From: Mesostigma viride
Taxonomy: Eukaryota; Streptophyta; Mesostigmatophyceae; Mesostigmatales; Mesostigmataceae
Direction of reading: 5' to 3'
Assembly: GCA_009746045.1 (NCBI GenBank)
Contig: RPFO01000213.1
Span: forward strand, 13,812,721-13,876,720
DNA: 64,000 nucleotides
The notes under the pieces are model-generated. The model saw nothing but the letters and a program-made list of their open reading frames with translations. It made no database searches and had not been told where the DNA came from. The first letter of the stretch is position 1; the number at the start of each line of letters is the position of its first letter. Positions 23,201 through 35,200 of the stretch are shown in pieces. The translations under genes were made by a program, and so were the position numbers.

Positions 23201-26200
23201 TTTTCAGAGTGACCATCAGTTTTTCCAAATCGAAGCGCAGCTCATGTGGCAGCGGTGAATCCGCCGCATGTGCAGCCCGTTGCTCTGGTTCCGTTGGTCT
23301 CGGTTCCCAGAGGCCCTAGTCCCCCTTGCTTCGCTCTATGCTGCAAGGCAACATCCGTCATCTTGGTCCCCCTCCATGACCCTTGCTGTTTTAGTGACAG
23401 TGGTGGCTGCAACACCACAGCGACAGAGGGTACGTATCACACACATCAACAACACCAATGCTTCCCCCCCTGGGTCCATACCTTGCTTCCCCCCACCTCC
23501 CATTCCTCCCCCCTTGGGTTCCTATTGCCCTCACGGCTGCAGTGGGTGGTGCATTGCACAGGTAACAACGCTCCGGCTCCCCCCTTTGCTCTCTTTGCAC
23601 AACGACCTCTCCATGGCTCCACCCCCCCACCCGCCAGCGCATCGCGGACGGCTGCCCACCCCTCAAGCCGATGGTGCTGCTCCAGAAACGCCGCACGCTG
23701 CAGCAGCGGCTGAGCACGGCCAAGGCGCGGTCGGCAGAGAGCCGCACCTACTACTGGTGGCTGCACGAGCAGGACCGCAAGGTGTGTTTTCCTTGCACCG
23801 AGCTCTCTATCTTCTATTTTACTAGTGGCACCGTAGTGTATGGGGTCATGCTCATGGTGGCTGCGCGAACAGGACCATGAGGTGGGCCAATCTATCGCTA
23901 ATTTTATTTCTAGAGGTACGGCCATTGATGTGGTCACAAAACTATGCTGTCAGGGGGTTGTGGGTGAACCCTGGATAGGGCCTTAAAGACCCTCAGGCCT
24001 CGGAAGAGAGCTGCATATTCGCCCAAACCTGCCTATGAGGCATCGCAGCAGCATCCGCTTTGTGTCAGCCTACCTATTGTCATATTGCACCCAAAGTTGG
24101 GCCTGCACCATGATGCAGAGAGAGAGTCCTCTGTGGCCTGTCCGCTTGAGGCCATGAGAGAAGCTAGGGCTCCCTCCCTCCTCGTTGTGTATAGGGGTTG
24201 AAGGTTCCTTCATGAGTCCCGTTGTGACTATTATTTAACATGGCGTGTACAGCCGTTTGCACGTCATGAATGTCACCTTCAAGCCTCACAGCAAAAACCA
24301 TGCCTAACAGCTATGGAACATGAACCGTCGGGGGGGGCCTTGCCGAAGCCTATTTAATGAAGCTCCATGCTATTACAACACGGATGTTAGGATACCCCCC
24401 CTCCCCCGCCCGCCCCCCCCACGTGCCGCGGCACCACGCATATTATGCCACCCCCCATATTATACCACCCATATCATGCCAACCCCCCTATAACACCACC
24501 CATATTATATAACCCCCCATATTACTCCAAACCCCATATAACACCACCCATATTATACTAACCTTAGTGGCATGGCCTCAACCCGTGTGTCGCAAACCAC
24601 CCATATTTACCAACCCTCATGAGTTACTTAGTTAATTTAATTATACCAATCCCCATGGTATGGCCTCAACCTCAACCCATAGGTTAGTTACGTATACCAA
24701 TCCCCATGGTCTGGCCTCAACCTCAACCCATCAGTGAATTAGTTATACCAATCCCCATGGTCTGGCCTCAACCTCAACCCATCGGTTAATTAACTATACC
24801 ACTCCCCATGGTCTGGCCTGAGTGGCCTCAACCTCAACCCATCAGTTAATTGCCAATCCCCATGGTATGGCCTCAACCTCCGGTGTGTCATGAACCACCC
24901 TCACACATTCCACCGCCCAAAAACCCAGGTGGAGCACGTGGCAGAGTCTGTGCTGGCGGCGGCCGACACGGCGCTGATTGCTGGCTTCCCGCGCTCGCAG
25001 GAGGCGGCCGAGGTGCGCTGGGATGCCGCCATGTGTGCGATGGAGAATGCGCGCGACGCCGACGCGTGCGGCCACCTGGACGTGAGTGGGGAGTTAGAAC
25101 ATTTAGTTACAGTTTGATTGAGAGTAAAACAAAAAGCCTCCTGGATGTGAGTAGAAGGGTGCAGCGGGGGCTGCTTCACTGCCTCCTCGTTTCCAAAGGG
25201 ATCATTATTGGCAGCAGGCAGATTAGGCATCTGGAGGTGAGTTCAGAGGAAGATCAATTTTATAGCTTAAGCGAGAATAAAAAGGGTTGGGCCCCTGTAT
25301 GTGAGTGCAAGTCACCCAGTGGCCTGCTTCTTGGCTACCTCTTTGGGTCGATAAGTTATTCTTTGTGTCAGGTGCGTTGGGCACATGGACATGAGTGAGA
25401 CTAAGGCGTCGGCCCTTGGATTGGGGCGAGGGGGTGGTGGGTGGGGCAGGGTCGTGGGTTTAGGGCAGAGCAGTGGGAGGGGGCAGGGTAGTGGGGTAAA
25501 TGCTGTTGTATGGTTGGCACAGTATACTGTCGTAAGAGACGCTTAGCGGTATAGGAGACAATGAGCAGGTGGGCATGCGGCGAGCCGCTCAGTCCCATGA
25601 CACGGCTTGCCCGTTACATTACGAAACTGGCCAAATGGTCATATGATGGTGATCATTATAACGCAACAGTATATCTATAGTATATCTATAATAGTATAAC
25701 GCAATAGTATATCTATAGTATGTAATAGTGACAATGTGATCATGATAACGCAATAGTATATCTATAGTATATAATAGTGACAATGTGATCATGATAACGC
25801 AATAGTATATATTTATAGTATATACTAGTGACAATGTGATCATAATGCAAACATAGCCATTGCAATGCATTTCGAAACAGACAAAGTGATCATAGCAGAT
25901 CATAGTGATCAAAGTGATCATACCAGCCAAAGTAAGGATACACTTTACTCACAAGTGGCCAGACCGTAGCAACCGCAAGCAGTGCAAGTCTGCCTTGTTC
26001 GTGCTGGCCGCGTGGCAGATTCCTTCCGATTGGTGTGCGCATGCCTTATTTATGTGTTTGGTAGCCCCCGCCTTGATCTTGGCATTATCTTTCCAACCTC
26101 GCGCCACCTGGTACACGGCCCGTCCCTGACCTTCTGCTTTTCTCTGGCCTGCTCGCATGCTGCGTGGCCTCTGTTCTTGGCGTGCCCGTGTGCTGCGTGG

Positions 26201-29200
26201 CCTCTGTTCTTGGCGTGCCCGCATGCTGCGTGGCCTCTGTTGTCCTCACGCCACCTGGCATACCGCCCGTCCCTAACCTTCTGCTTTTGTCTGGCGTGCC
26301 TGCATGCTGCGTGGCATGGCCCATGTGCGCAGGCCATCATTGACAGCCGCGTCAACAGCGGGTTCGTGGCGGGGGCGCTCTACTGGGTGAGTGGGGGGCG
26401 TTCTACTGGGTGAGTGGGGGGGCGCTTTTCTGGGTGAGTTGCAGTGTTCTGTTGGATGAGTAACAGTCCGTGTTGTGGGCCAACTCAAGTGATCAAACTT
26501 TTGTTATTTAAACTTTTGTCATCCCATTTTAGAAAAGGGTTTGGTCATGAGGTGGCGCATGGACCCCGCAGTTGCCCATGATTCTGCTGTCCCGTCTCAA
26601 CCCCGCTGGCCCCACATCGCTGGCTCAACATCTCCTGTGCTTCCTGACCCCTTGGTTGCGGCCACTGGCCCTTGGCCGTGGCGCATGGACCCTGCTGCTT
26701 TTTGCTCCCATGCGTGTGCCGGTAGCCAACCTTGCGCCATCGTGTTCCTTGCGCCATCGCGTTCCTTGCCGGTGCCCCATCACGTTCCCATGCATGTGCC
26801 TAACCTTGTTCCCATGTGTGTGCCGGTGCCCCACCTTGCTCGCATGCGTGTGCCTATCCTTGCTCGCATGCGTGTGCCGGTATGTAACCGCGCCCCGCCC
26901 TCAGCGCGCGCGCCTGCACCGATGGAAAGGGGAGCCTGCACGTGCCCAACGGCTGCTGTCACGGCTTCAGGACCGCTTCCCGCAGGTATGGACACGGCTG
27001 CTGCTCTGTAAGGTTAAACTGTGCTGAGGTGGTTTCCCTCATTCGCGGACACGGCTGCTATCAGATGGAATTGTGCCGAGCTTTTGTTGTCTCGCTGATG
27101 TGCGGGCATGGCTGCTGTAGGGTTAAGTTGTGTCGAGCTTTTGTAGTTTCCCTGTGCGAGCATGGCTGCTATGAAATTGAGCTTTGCCAAGCTGTATAGT
27201 AGCTCCTGCTGCTGTGGTTGCGTGGATGTACGTGTGGTTGCAGGTGTGCGTAGATGTTTGGGCATGCATGCCTGTGGTTCTCCCTCTCGTCCGTTTTTGC
27301 AAGAATAAGCCAAAACATTCGCATGTTCTTCTGGAGTTAAGGGGATTGCGTTGTTGCAAAGTCCCCGCACTCAAAGCACTTGGAGCCCGGCCGCATGTGT
27401 GCATGGATGCATGTATGTGTGTGCGCGCATGCATTTGTGTGCGTTTGCGCACGCGCATGGCCAGCCCAGGCCGTCGGGATTGCAGCGGTGGTCAGTAGGC
27501 CATTAGGCTCGTGGTCAACGACAGGAGCGAGGGCAGCCGTGTGGCGTGCTTTTAATGGACTTTTGTGGCGCTTTTGCTTCTTTTAAAAAAATTAATCAAT
27601 GTGGCGTGGGTCATACACAATGGCAGGTTGTCCATGGGTGTGGCACCTGGGCTTGCTCTCGCGGCTTATCAATCCAGCAAGGACAGCCTAATGCGGAAAT
27701 ATGGGATGCTTGTGGGGACAGGTATTGGTTGTTCGGTGGCTGGATGTTGATGTTGGAAGACTTTGCGTGTGTTCTCTCGATTGATTGGCCGACTGCCCAT
27801 CTGGTTACGGTTGGAAACATTACATATGGAAACATAGTCCTGTCGGTCCGCTGTGCCAATGCCCCTTGGCTCGCCTGCCACAATCCCATGGGAAGCGGGT
27901 ACGGCATGCCTGTAACGTGCCAAGCCTATCAGCCAGGCACGTGTGAAAGATCGTCTCCTAATTAACGGGACTGTATTCCCGGTATTGATAGACGCCTGAG
28001 AATAGAATGTAGTCACAGCACTAAGGGCTACTTGCTGCCATCACAGCGTAGGCCCTGGGGCATTACAATTTACCTTCTTGAATACTTCAGCTTGTGTTCA
28101 TACACAAAGGGTTATGACAGACATGGATTCATTAGAATACGTTGAGGTTACGTCGAATGTGATTGACAACGTCCGAACCTTCCGAGGACCTCCACCCTCG
28201 CTTGCCTTTACGCCAAGCAGTGCCACTAGGTCGGCGCTGGCTGATCCACTCTTGTGGCCCAAATTCACCCTCACGAAGTTACGGCCTTAAGTTCATTGTA
28301 GCGTGCCGAACTACGGGTCGAACATAGGGCTGATCCGGCCACTGTCCATGTCCTTGGCAACAAGGGGGTTGGCTTGCGATAATGTTGTCTTTGCACTATT
28401 CCTCGGACACACATCTATCGATACATCTCCCAATATCGCCAGTGTTACCAGTAGATATCAGTCACCAACAGACACGTAGCCATGTATGTCACAAGGTGCT
28501 GACTTGGAATAACTCTAGGCTACATTTGACGATAGCTATAGCTACTCTTTTGTTTGTATCTTTCTACCTATTCATCCTTTTGTGAAACTTCCAAGTGCTC
28601 GCCAGGCTCTACCCTAGTCGGCACGCTACAATGCCCTCGTCATGGCAGTACTAAGAATAGCCGGCGCTAATCATGCCTGATGACATGCAGTCGCCAGTAA
28701 AAGCTATTCTACAGCGTGGCTGTAGCCAACCATGGGCCTGTAGCCAACCACGGTTGTGAGGCATGGGGTCCGTTCTTGTGGCAGCGGCAGCTTTATGTCT
28801 TAGTTGGTTTCATGGCAGCTAAGACTATATGGCTGCCCTGTCTGACTCTATGTGGCTGCTCTATGTGGCTGCTTAATGGCAGCAATAGTTTCATGGCAGC
28901 TAAGACTATATGGCTGCCCTATCTGACTCTATGCGGCTGCTCTATATGGCTGCTTAATGGCAGCAATAGTTTCATGGCAGCAAAGACTATATGGCTGCCC
29001 TATCTGACTCGATGTGGCTGCTCTATATGGCTGCTTGATGGCATCAATAGTTTCATGGCAGCTAAGCCTTGATGGCAGCAGTAGTTTCATGGCAGCCGTG
29101 GCTCGATGACAAAGGTGACATATCCTGTCCCTCGCCTCCCTCGCCCCCCCGCCCACCCTGCCCATCCCGCCCGCCGGCCCACCCCGGTCACCCTTTGGGG

Positions 29201-32200
29201 CTGCACTTGTGCCCCCGCAGTCCTATTACGCGTGGTGCGCAGCCTCATTGGCGCCTCCAGCCACCAGCGCCAACGCACCCGCATCCGCCACGACTGGGAG
29301 AGCTGCCGGGTCAACCACCATCCATCGCGATGCCACCTCCCCCCCGAGCTCTCGTGCTGCCAATGGCCAAGACCTGGCCTCCGCCCTCGGCGTCGACATC
29401 AGCGCCACGCGCGCGCCTGGCTGGATGCTCAAGCGGCGGGGCCCCTCCCTGCCCAACGCAGCTCTGGATGGCAGCGCGCTGCTGCGGCAGGCCGGTGACA
29501 GGTGGCGGCACGCAACCACCGGCTGGGCGCGGGCGCTGGCGCCGCTGATGCTGGCAGCTGGGTTGGGCCGGGAGCAGGCCCCTCCACTCCCTGTGGGCTC
29601 CATTCAGCTGCGGCGGCTGTACCAGTCGGGGCGCTTTGCGGTGCGTGCGGTAGGAGTTTGCTTATCATCTCGTTTTGTGTGTGGTGATGGATGGGCGTGA
29701 CTATGGTTGAGTGTGGTGCCAGGCGGGCTCTTCGATGTGCATTCTTGTGTGGTTACCGTGTGCGCGTTCGCTGGTGCATGTTTGCACGTACTAGTATGAT
29801 GCATGCAGAGGTTGTGTGTCCGCAGTTTAGTCAAAATGCTCGTCTTGTCTTGTGATGGTAGGTGCGCTGGGGTCAGTCTATGCGCCACGTCAACAATACA
29901 CGTCGCTTAAGCTATCGCTTAAAGCTATCTCTTATAGAGTACCAGTCCAAGCGTGGTGCTTGCGTGCATGTCTCACGGTGGTGCACGAGTGTGGCTGCTA
30001 CTCGCTTTGGTATGGGCTTGGGGACAAGATCGACACCGAGTCCGAGGGAACAAGGCGGGAAGTGGGGGGGGATGAGAGACACTTGAGTTGGTCGGTGGGG
30101 GAGGGCAAAGAGAAAGCAGGAAATGGAGGGGTGGAGAGAGAGGCTTAGCCTGTCTGGATGAATTATCTAAGTCTTGCCAGCTAACCGTGGCAACTAGCGG
30201 CTTTTCCCGCTGCGTGTGGGACTTCACTGCGCGACCGCTGCGTGTGGGGCCTTATTGCGGGACCGGATTTGCTGCATCAGTCGGTGGCTTTCCATTCAGT
30301 TTCGAATGCCTCGTTTCATCCTGCGAGTTTCATTTTTCTCATGCTTCCTCTTTTCTGGTTGCTTCCACTGCATGGGCCCCTGGGCTTCCCCCCTCTCCTA
30401 GCTTTTGGTGGGCTTCTCTTACACCTCCCCCATCCGTCCTCCTTCCTTGTCTCACCTTCAAACCTGCCTCGCCCCTCAGATCCTTGGTATACCCCCCATG
30501 TTCCCCCCAAATGTTGGTCGTCTGCGTACAAGGCCCTTGGTTTGTCCGTCATCGTCTCCCCTGCCTTCAGGCTCCTGCATCCTGCATCTTTTATTTACCC
30601 TTCATGTCCCCGCCCATGCCCACTCATGCCCGCCAATGCCCGCCCATGCCCGCCCATGCCCGCCCATGTCCGCTCATGCCCGCCCATGCCCGCCCATGCC
30701 CGCCCACGCCCGCTCATGCCCGCCCATGACCGCCCATGACCGCCCATGACCGCCCATGACCGCCCATGACCGCTCCTGCCCGCTCCTGCCCGCCCATGAC
30801 CGCCCATGACCGCCCATGCACGCCCATGCACACCCATGCACGCCCATGCACGCCCATGCACGCCCATGCACGCCCATGCACGCCCATGCACGCCCATGCA
30901 CGCCCATGCACGCCCTTGCACGCCCATGCACGCCCATGCACGCCCATGCACGCCCATGCCTGCCCATGCCCGCCAATGCACGCCCATGCCTGCCCATGCC
31001 CGCCCATGACCGCCAATGCTCGCCAATGCCCGCCAATGCCTGCCCCATACTCCCATCAATTCACACCAATTACTGGCGACAATATTGCAACTTTTGGACG
31101 CTGCGTCGCTCTACCTACCCTTGCCGGTATTCCCTTGCCGAAATATTCCTTCTCCTCTGGCCACGCATCCCTTCTCCTCTGGCCACGCATCATTTCTCCT
31201 CACGCCACCCACCCACCAGGAGGCGTGGGACCACTGGCAGCGCCACGACTACGTCAACGAGCGCGACCCCTCCCTGGCGGAAGCTCTCACCGATGCGCTG
31301 CTGCGGCTGTCTGTCGGCGACACGCAGAGGTGGGTGGGTCTCGGTAGCTAGTGTAGGTACTCTAGCTACTGAAGCTGCTTTAGCGACGCAGTTGTGGGTG
31401 GTGACACGCAGAGGTATGTGGGCCACTTGAGCTACTGAAGCTACGCAGAGGTGGGTCATTGAAGCATCGCAAGTGTCAGCATGGTGGGTGGACATGGTCA
31501 CTTGCAACAGCCGCAATGAGAAGTGGGCCACTACAAGTGGGCGTGTGAAGGTCCATCAGCGTTTGGGTGGCCAATCATGTGCACCAGCTGGCTTGGGCCT
31601 AGCACTCATGCGTTTGTGTGTGGAGGGGAGGGTATATTGTTGCAGCTTGCCAATGCTGCCCTTTTTTTTTTTTTTTTTTGACTTGTCGTGATGAGCTGGT
31701 TAGCTGAATCTACCGTGATGTGCGGGACATGTCTTGCACTGCCATATGCTATGATGCCTCATAGGATTATTACGCATCGCCTCATAGGGCTGTGGGCATG
31801 GCCGGGGGTGGGGGTTGGGAGGGCGATGGTGCCTCATGACGCTGCAGTGCAGCCATGGTTATTGCCTGGTGCTATTTGTAATTCTAACGCCGCCACCACC
31901 ATATGCACCTTCACTACTTGCCCCTCACAATCATTGCTCACCCCCCCCACACACCCCTTCAACATTTCGGCCCCTGCGTGCAACAAATCTGCTCCTACAC
32001 CATCACAATCGGATGCACCATCAACATTATGACCAGGGGCATGCTCGACCTGTCAGAGTCGTACCACCGCGCCAAGTCACCCGCTGAAGTGGCGCTCTGC
32101 CTGGTGCGTGGATGTGTGCTTGACATGTACTCAGAATTATTTAAATTTCTATCTGTTTGTGGTGCTCCTTTAAATGATTGGTTCATCCTCATATTACATG

Positions 32201-35200
32201 GCCATAGATTTTGTTCTTTTTATTACCATGGTTTCTATCGGTATATTTTGTTAGGGATCTTTTTACTGATCCCAACAAAGATCCTGAGGTTTTTCAGGGT
32301 GGGTGCCTCGCCGGATGGCCTTACAATTGACCTCATGTCGTCCTAAAAGTAAAGACCATGTAACCCTCGCCTCGCACCATGGTGCCACTGGCTTCGCTTT
32401 GTTGATGCATTGTTTGTTTGCTGGTGCCTTGTTGTTGGTGCCTTGTTTGCTGGTGCCTTGTTTGTTGGCGCCTTGTTTGTTGGCGCCTCGTTTGTTGGCG
32501 CCTCGTTTGTTGGCGCCTTATTTGTTGGCGCCTTTTTTGCTGGTGCCTTGTTTGTTTGTTTGTTTGTTTGTTTGTTTGTTTGTTTGTTTGTTTGTTTGTT
32601 TGTTTGTTTGTTTGTTTGTTTGTTTGTTTGTTTGTTTGTTTGTTTGTTTGTTTGTTTGTTTGTTTGTTTGTTTGTTTGTTTGTTTGTTTGTTTGTTTGTT
32701 TGTTTGTTTGTTTGTTTGTTTGTTTGTTTGTTTGTTTGTTTGTTTGTTTGTTTGTTTGTTTGTTGGTGCCTTGTTTGTTGGTGCCTTGTTTGTTGGTGCC
32801 TTGTTTGTTGGTGCCTTGTTTGTTGGTGCCTTGTTTGTTGGAGCCTTGTTTGTTGGTGCCTTGTTTGCTGGTGCCTTGTTTGCTGGTGCCTTGTTTGTTT
32901 GTGCCTTGTTTGTTTGTGCCTTGTTTGTTGGAGCCTTGTTTGTTGGTGCCTTGTTTGTTTGCTGGTGCCTTGTTTGTTTGTGCCTTGTTTGCTTGTGCCT
33001 TGTTTGTTGGAGCCTTGTTTGTTGGTGCCTTGTTTGTTGGTGCCTTGTTTGTTGGTGCCTTGTTTGGTTGCTGGTGCCTTGCATCCGGCATCTCATACCG
33101 CCCTCCGGCACCTCATCCTCTCCTTCCACGTTGAGACCTGCCCTGCTGCATCACACCCCACATTCGACCAGAGCCTGGAGCGCTGCCCCTCCTTTCTGCG
33201 CGCCGTCTACCCCCTCAGCTCCTCGCACTTCCGGGGCCACCTGCCCGCCAAGCCGCACACAGGCGCTGCGGGCGCCGCCGTGGCCGTGGCGTACGCTGGC
33301 AGCGACACAGCGACAAATGACAACAACAACCAGGCGCCGACAAGCCCCCGGCGCCGTCATTGGGTTTGGTCCGGCGTCAACGGTGGCCAAGGCCAGAGCA
33401 CAGACAAGGGTAGAGTCAAGGACACGGATCATCGCAAGGCTGGCCTCATGGCGCAGCTGCGCTGGGGGTGGGCTGGCGGGGCCATGCCTGGTCGTGGGGG
33501 CGATGACACCTGGCGGCCTGGGGGGTGGGTGATGCCCCCAGGGGTCTCTCACGTCTTTGCGGCCGTGCCATGGTTGCAGCAGCGGCAGCCTGAAGGCGAC
33601 CCTGTATCCTCCCCCTCTAAAAGACCGTCGGGTGGTGGCCCTGGGAGCCAACTGTCAGGGGACGCCAGGGTCAAGGCAGCGGGTGCCACTGGTGTCGCGC
33701 CTGGCGCTGCACCCTCCACCCGAGGGGATGCGGGCGACGGTGACTGGGAGCGTGTTCTATTTTGGTCGCGGCAGCACGAGGTGGACCCCCTGCTCGTCAT
33801 GGCCCTCATCCGCCAGGTGGGTGCGCAGGGGGGGGGGAAGGGGAGGAAAGGATGGAGGGAGGGTAGTAGGATGCAGCATAGGTTATACTGTGTTGTGTGC
33901 ATGTTGGCGGCGTGGCACGTCGAGCAGGGGGGTGAGGGGAGTGGCTTGTCGAAGGGCCCTACATGAGATGGCGTCCACTGCACGATCAAGGTACCGCGGA
34001 TTTTGAGGGAGCTATAAGTAGGATTATCTGCCTTATGCTCATGCGGCCGCTGTAGGTTTGCTAGTACTAGGGACCCCGACCCAGAACGGACTGCCCTCGT
34101 GAAGCCCACTTATGGAGTAGAAGGATCTGCCCTGTGTCCAGCATGTGTGGGTGGGGGGTGCTCGTAGGGCACACCATGGTAGATTCCCTGGTGTTTAAGT
34201 CCTTTCTTTTATTTCCGTCCTCCTCCTAAGAGTGGACGTGAGCTTGTGCAGAGTGCAGGCGCGCATGGGTGGCAAGTTTTCATCGCCTGCCCATCCTCGC
34301 CTGCCCATCCTGCCCATCCTGCCCATCCTGCCCATCCTGCCCATCCTGCCCATCCTGCCCATCCTGCCCATCCTGCCCATCCTGCCCATCCTGCCCATCC
34401 TGCCCATCCTATCCGTCCTATCCATCTGATCCATCCGATTGATGGCATTTGTCACCTATCCAGACCTTTTCGAAACCATTTCGTTGTTACTCTGCTCTTG
34501 GCCCCTATCCTCTACTCACCCACTCGAAATCCCATGGGCAGTCCCTTGTTATCCACCGAGCGCAGGCCCTTGTAACACTTGCAACATAAAGCGTGCCACG
34601 CATGCTCTTCTACCCATCTACGGATCGCCGCCACTGCAACGCTGCATGTACTTCTCTTGTGCACCTTGCATGAACCACATTTACTCGCTAATTGCCTCCT
34701 CTGTTTCTGTGCATTTGGCTGCATCGGGCTGCATCCACGGCGGGCTGCTGCATCTTGTTTCTTCTTGCAACCGCGGCGCGGCAGGAGTCTGGTTTCAACA
34801 CAATGGCGGTGTCCCAGACAGGGGCCCGCGGCCTCATGCAGGTACGCGGCCTTCAGCAGGAGGGCGAAGAGGTTTATAAAGGCTTAAGTATAACCCACTC
34901 ATATTCATTTATAACTTATTCTCTTCTGGTCACCAAAAATGTGCCAAGGAGCTTCCCATCGTGCCTCCTCTGGGCTTCACGTTTCAACACAAAGGCCTCT
35001 GTGATGAACGTCTTCCATGGGTGCCCCACGTGTTATGCAAAGTGGTGACAGCTTGTGCTTCTGCTCCTTGAGCCTCCTATTCGTCCCGCTGTGCTTGTGG
35101 CATACATGGATGGGGTATGAACATGAATTTTTTTGGCACATCTCAGGGGATGTGTGAAGGTGGCATTTTTCTATATGATCAAGTGTGTTCATGTGCAATA

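Noticed and set aside
23412-23421. Alternative 9-nt exon in intron 7
   Set aside because: It keeps the wrong phase for exon 9; the 19-nt exon at 23543-23561 fits.
27546-27965. 140-codon open frame
   Set aside because: It lies inside intron 12 between two phase-0 exons of the transglycosylase gene and resembles no family.
30595-31059. Frames of repeated GRAWACMGVH or HARPCTPM peptides
   Set aside because: Products of a 10-bp minisatellite in an intron.
32303-33134. Cys/Leu/Phe/Val repeat frames resembling membrane segments
   Set aside because: They come from the (TTTG)n and 15-bp arrays; only sequence from 33172 onward is exon.
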